Part shown: positions 62,283 to 64,000 of the stretch, in pieces | Position numbering within the stretch: position 1 is the first letter of the stretch | Layout: each line of letters opens with the position of its first letter | Source: an uncultured Lachnospiraceae bacterium | Lineage (GTDB): Bacteria > Bacillota > Clostridia > Lachnospirales > Lachnospiraceae | Length of the DNA stretch: 64,000 bases | Assembly (NCBI GenBank): GCA_910578885.1 | Contig: CAJTSH010000005.1 | Span: forward strand, 19,431-83,430 | Reading direction: 5' to 3' | Translations under genes and position numbers: made by a program | Notes under the pieces: model-generated | Seen by the model: only the letters and a program-made list of their open reading frames with translations | Told to the model about the DNA's origin: nothing | Databases searched by the model: none

Positions 62283-63551
62283 TTACAAGAAAAACCTCTC
62301 CAAAATCCGCTCAATCCCCCAAGAAAAATCACATTTTTCTACATATTCCCCGCATACTATTTTTTCCTTTTTTACAACTTCTCCGTTCACACGGTATGTA
62401 ACCCCCCCAACTACTGTCCCCAGATCTAACGGCGCTTCCAAGGTATGCTCCCAGTTACATTCCAGCTCCACCTTCTCATCTTTCCGCAAGAGCAGCGTTT
62501 CGAAACCGGAAACAGATGTATCTTCTATCACTTCCACAGGAACTGTCTGAATTCTTGAATAGTCCGCCGTCTTAGCGTCGGTGACAAGCACAGTCTTCGG
62601 CAGTTCCTCGTTCTTTTTCTGTTCCTCCAGCACGACCGGCTGGTAATTCTCGATTCCGTACTGCATCAGTTTTTTCGTATCTGACCATTTATAGGTCTTG
62701 TTATTCGGCCATCCGCAGCCCAAAAGCGCTACCACAAATGTCCGTCCTTCACTCTCTAAGGCTCCTACATAACAATACCCGGCATTCCCGGTAAACCCGG
62801 TCTTCCCGCTCAAAGCCCCTTCCATCATATTCAAAAAGGCATTGTGATTATTGCAGGAAAAGCTGCGGTTTCCATTGCTAATCGTTCCGTCCTCCGCCAC
62901 ATTCTTATTTCCAAAGCTGTAAGAAGGTGTACGCGTAATCTCCAAAAATTCTGCACTTTTAGGCGATTTTTTAACGCAGTAGCTTAATATTTTTGCCAAA
63001 TCCTCTGCCGTAGTTCCATGATCCCCACCTTCATCCGAAGCATCCAATCCGTTCGGCGTGACAAAATGCGTATTCGTGCAGCCAATCTCCTGCGCTTTTT
63101 GATTCATTAGTTTCGCAAAGTCTTCCACACTGCCGCCGACATGCTCTGCAATGGCAACCGCAGAATCATTGTGAGATTCTAACATCAAAGAATAGCACAG
63201 ATCACGTAACAGATACTGCTCTCCGGTATTGATATTCAACTGGACATCCGGCTGTCTTGCCGCATACTCCGATACGGTCACAATGTCATCCAGATCTGCA
63301 TTCTCCAATGTCACAATCAATGTCATGGTCTTGGTCGTACTCGCATTTGCACGCTTCTCTTCACCGTTTTTTTCAAATAAAACACGCCCGGAATCGGCGT
63401 CCATAAGACATGCCGAAAGGGCGTAAAGGTTGTCAGGTTCTTTTACTTCGGTACTCTCCTGCCCGCCGCAGACAGGCACTACCGATATAGATACGAAAAG
63501 CAGAATCAGTGACAGGAAAAAAGTCAGACTATGTAATAAGGAGTTCTTCAT
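62283..63551 (-). CDS. D-alanyl-D-alanine carboxypeptidase (DacF/PBP5-like)
   Basis: 422 aa. Signal peptide (1-30), class C-type penicillin-binding fold with S71-T-T-K74, S126-H-N128 and K250-T-G252, followed by a C-terminal beta domain. It trims the terminal D-Ala from peptidoglycan. DacF is sporulation-linked in Bacillus, but the vegetative paralogue is similar. It is downstream of scpB on the same strand. Confidence 0.94.
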   Translation of the reverse strand: MKNSLLHSLTFFLSLILLFVSISVVPVCGGQESTEVKEPDNLYALSACLMDADSGRVLFEKNGEEKRANASTTKTMTLIVTLENADLDDIVTVSEYAARQPDVQLNINTGEQYLLRDLCYSLMLESHNDSAVAIAEHVGGSVEDFAKLMNQKAQEIGCTNTHFVTPNGLDASDEGGDHGTTAEDLAKILSYCVKKSPKSAEFLEITRTPSYSFGNKNVAEDGTISNGNRSFSCNNHNAFLNMMEGALSGKTGFTGNAGYCYVGALESEGRTFVVALLGCGWPNNKTYKWSDTKKLMQYGIENYQPVVLEEQKKNEELPKTVLVTDAKTADYSRIQTVPVEVIEDTSVSGFETLLLRKDEKVELECNWEHTLEAPLDLGTVVGGVTYRVNGEVVKKEKIVCGEYVEKCDFSWGIERILERFFL

Positions 63552-63617
63552 ATGCTCTCCCGATGTTTTTCAATTATTGTATCCTATTCCGCAAATGCAA
63601 AAAAAATGACGCGTTTC

Positions 63618-64000
63618 TTATACGTCTACGCTTAGCTCTGCCTTGGCCTCTTCTTCTGCCTGATGCTTAAATTCCTCTATCTGGTCTTCATTCAGCACTG
63701 GCAGCTCATCAATAGAATGAACGCCAAAGCTGCGCAAAAATTCTTCCGTCGTCCCAAAGAGCATAGGACGCCCGGGGGCATCCAGCCTGCCTAGCTCCAT
63801 GACCAGATTGTATTCTACCAGCTTACTCACTGCATGATCCGAAGAAACTCCGCGAATCTTCTCGATTTCAGCCTTGGTAATCGGCTGCTTATAGGCAATG
63901 ATGGATAATGTCTCCAAAAGCACATCCGTTAACACACGCTTTTTCGGCTGCTTGGCAATCCGAATCAGATACTCGTACATCTCATTCTTCGTACACATCT
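63618..64000 (-). CDS. scpB: Segregation and condensation protein ScpB, partial (5' end outside the window)
   Basis: At least 126 aa from an internal Met; the frame continues past the window edge, so the N-terminus is missing. The C-terminal winged helix reads LLETLSIIAYKQPITKAEIE, IRGVSSDHAVSKLVEY, GRLDAPGRPMLFGTTEEFL, which is typical of ScpB. It works with ScpA and SMC in chromosome condensation. Confidence 0.93.
   Translation of the reverse strand, partial: MCTKNEMYEYLIRIAKQPKKRVLTDVLLETLSIIAYKQPITKAEIEKIRGVSSDHAVSKLVEYNLVMELGRLDAPGRPMLFGTTEEFLRSFGVHSIDELPVLNEDQIEEFKHQAEEEAKAELSVDV

Overview
The window looks like a chromosomal segment of a spore-forming, low-to-moderate GC Clostridia, most likely a Lachnospiraceae gut anaerobe. 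The evidence is an alpha/beta SASP gene, a GerW (YtfJ) sporulation gene, a six-gene Rnf complex, a sodium-pumping biotin decarboxylase cluster, the rpmB / asp23-fakA-recG arrangement, and a miaB-ruvAB-zapA-U32 peptidase series. cheR and a PilZ protein suggest that the organism is motile or signals through c-di-GMP. I saw no rRNA, tRNA, CRISPR array, integrase or insertion sequence. Genus cannot be fixed from this sequence alone.

Layout. 1-4.4 kb: a tandem multi-hairpin repeat in front of rqcH (NFACT), then a SASP gene, a secreted SGNH-like protein and a GNAT acetyltransferase. 4.4-9.3 kb: recG, fakA and asp23 on the minus strand, diverging from rpmB across a second tandem hairpin repeat. 9.4-12.1 kb: small ORFs, gerW, DUF2953 and Nudix genes. 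12.1-17.2 kb: a class B PBP and FtsW/RodA overlapping by 98 bp, then a U32 peptidase. 17.2-21.9 kb: zapA, ruvB, ruvA, an EetB/Gx-like membrane protein, a NusG-domain-II protein and miaB. A possible small RNA lies on the plus strand between miaB and proA. 22-25 kb: proA, a 5-formyl-THF cyclo-ligase, DUF896 and proB.

25.3-40.4 kb is a cell-surface island read on the minus strand: a DUF348/G5 lipoprotein, a DHHW (AlgX-like) protein and an MBOAT acyltransferase, which together suggest polymer O-acetylation. Next come three tandem paralogues with 8, 7 and 5 copies of a roughly 53-residue repeat plus a transglutaminase-like domain, then two BspA-type leucine-rich-repeat proteins. A small XRE regulator diverges from the last one, and two palindromic operators sit on the two divergent promoters.

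40.6-48.3 kb: apbE (FMN transferase for Rnf), a MATE transporter and rnfCDGEAB. 48.5-56.8 kb: a YprB-like nuclease, a small unknown protein, cheR, rpsA-like S1, ispH, cmk, a BaiN-like flavoprotein, an RpiR regulator, a 146-bp element with perfect 16-bp inverted ends, and pilZ. 56.9-62.2 kb: a biotin-dependent cluster with two different carboxyltransferases, a biotin carrier and the OadB/OadG membrane parts. It ends with dacF and the edge-truncated scpB.

The most interesting non-coding signal is a set of short hairpins, many closed as C(GNA)G triloops, in the probable 5' leaders of rqcH, asp23-fakA-recG, rpiR and perhaps cheR. Two of these leaders share a core motif in the same orientation relative to the downstream gene. 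Starts were moved downstream of the longest ORF wherever a Shine-Dalgarno and family alignment supported it.
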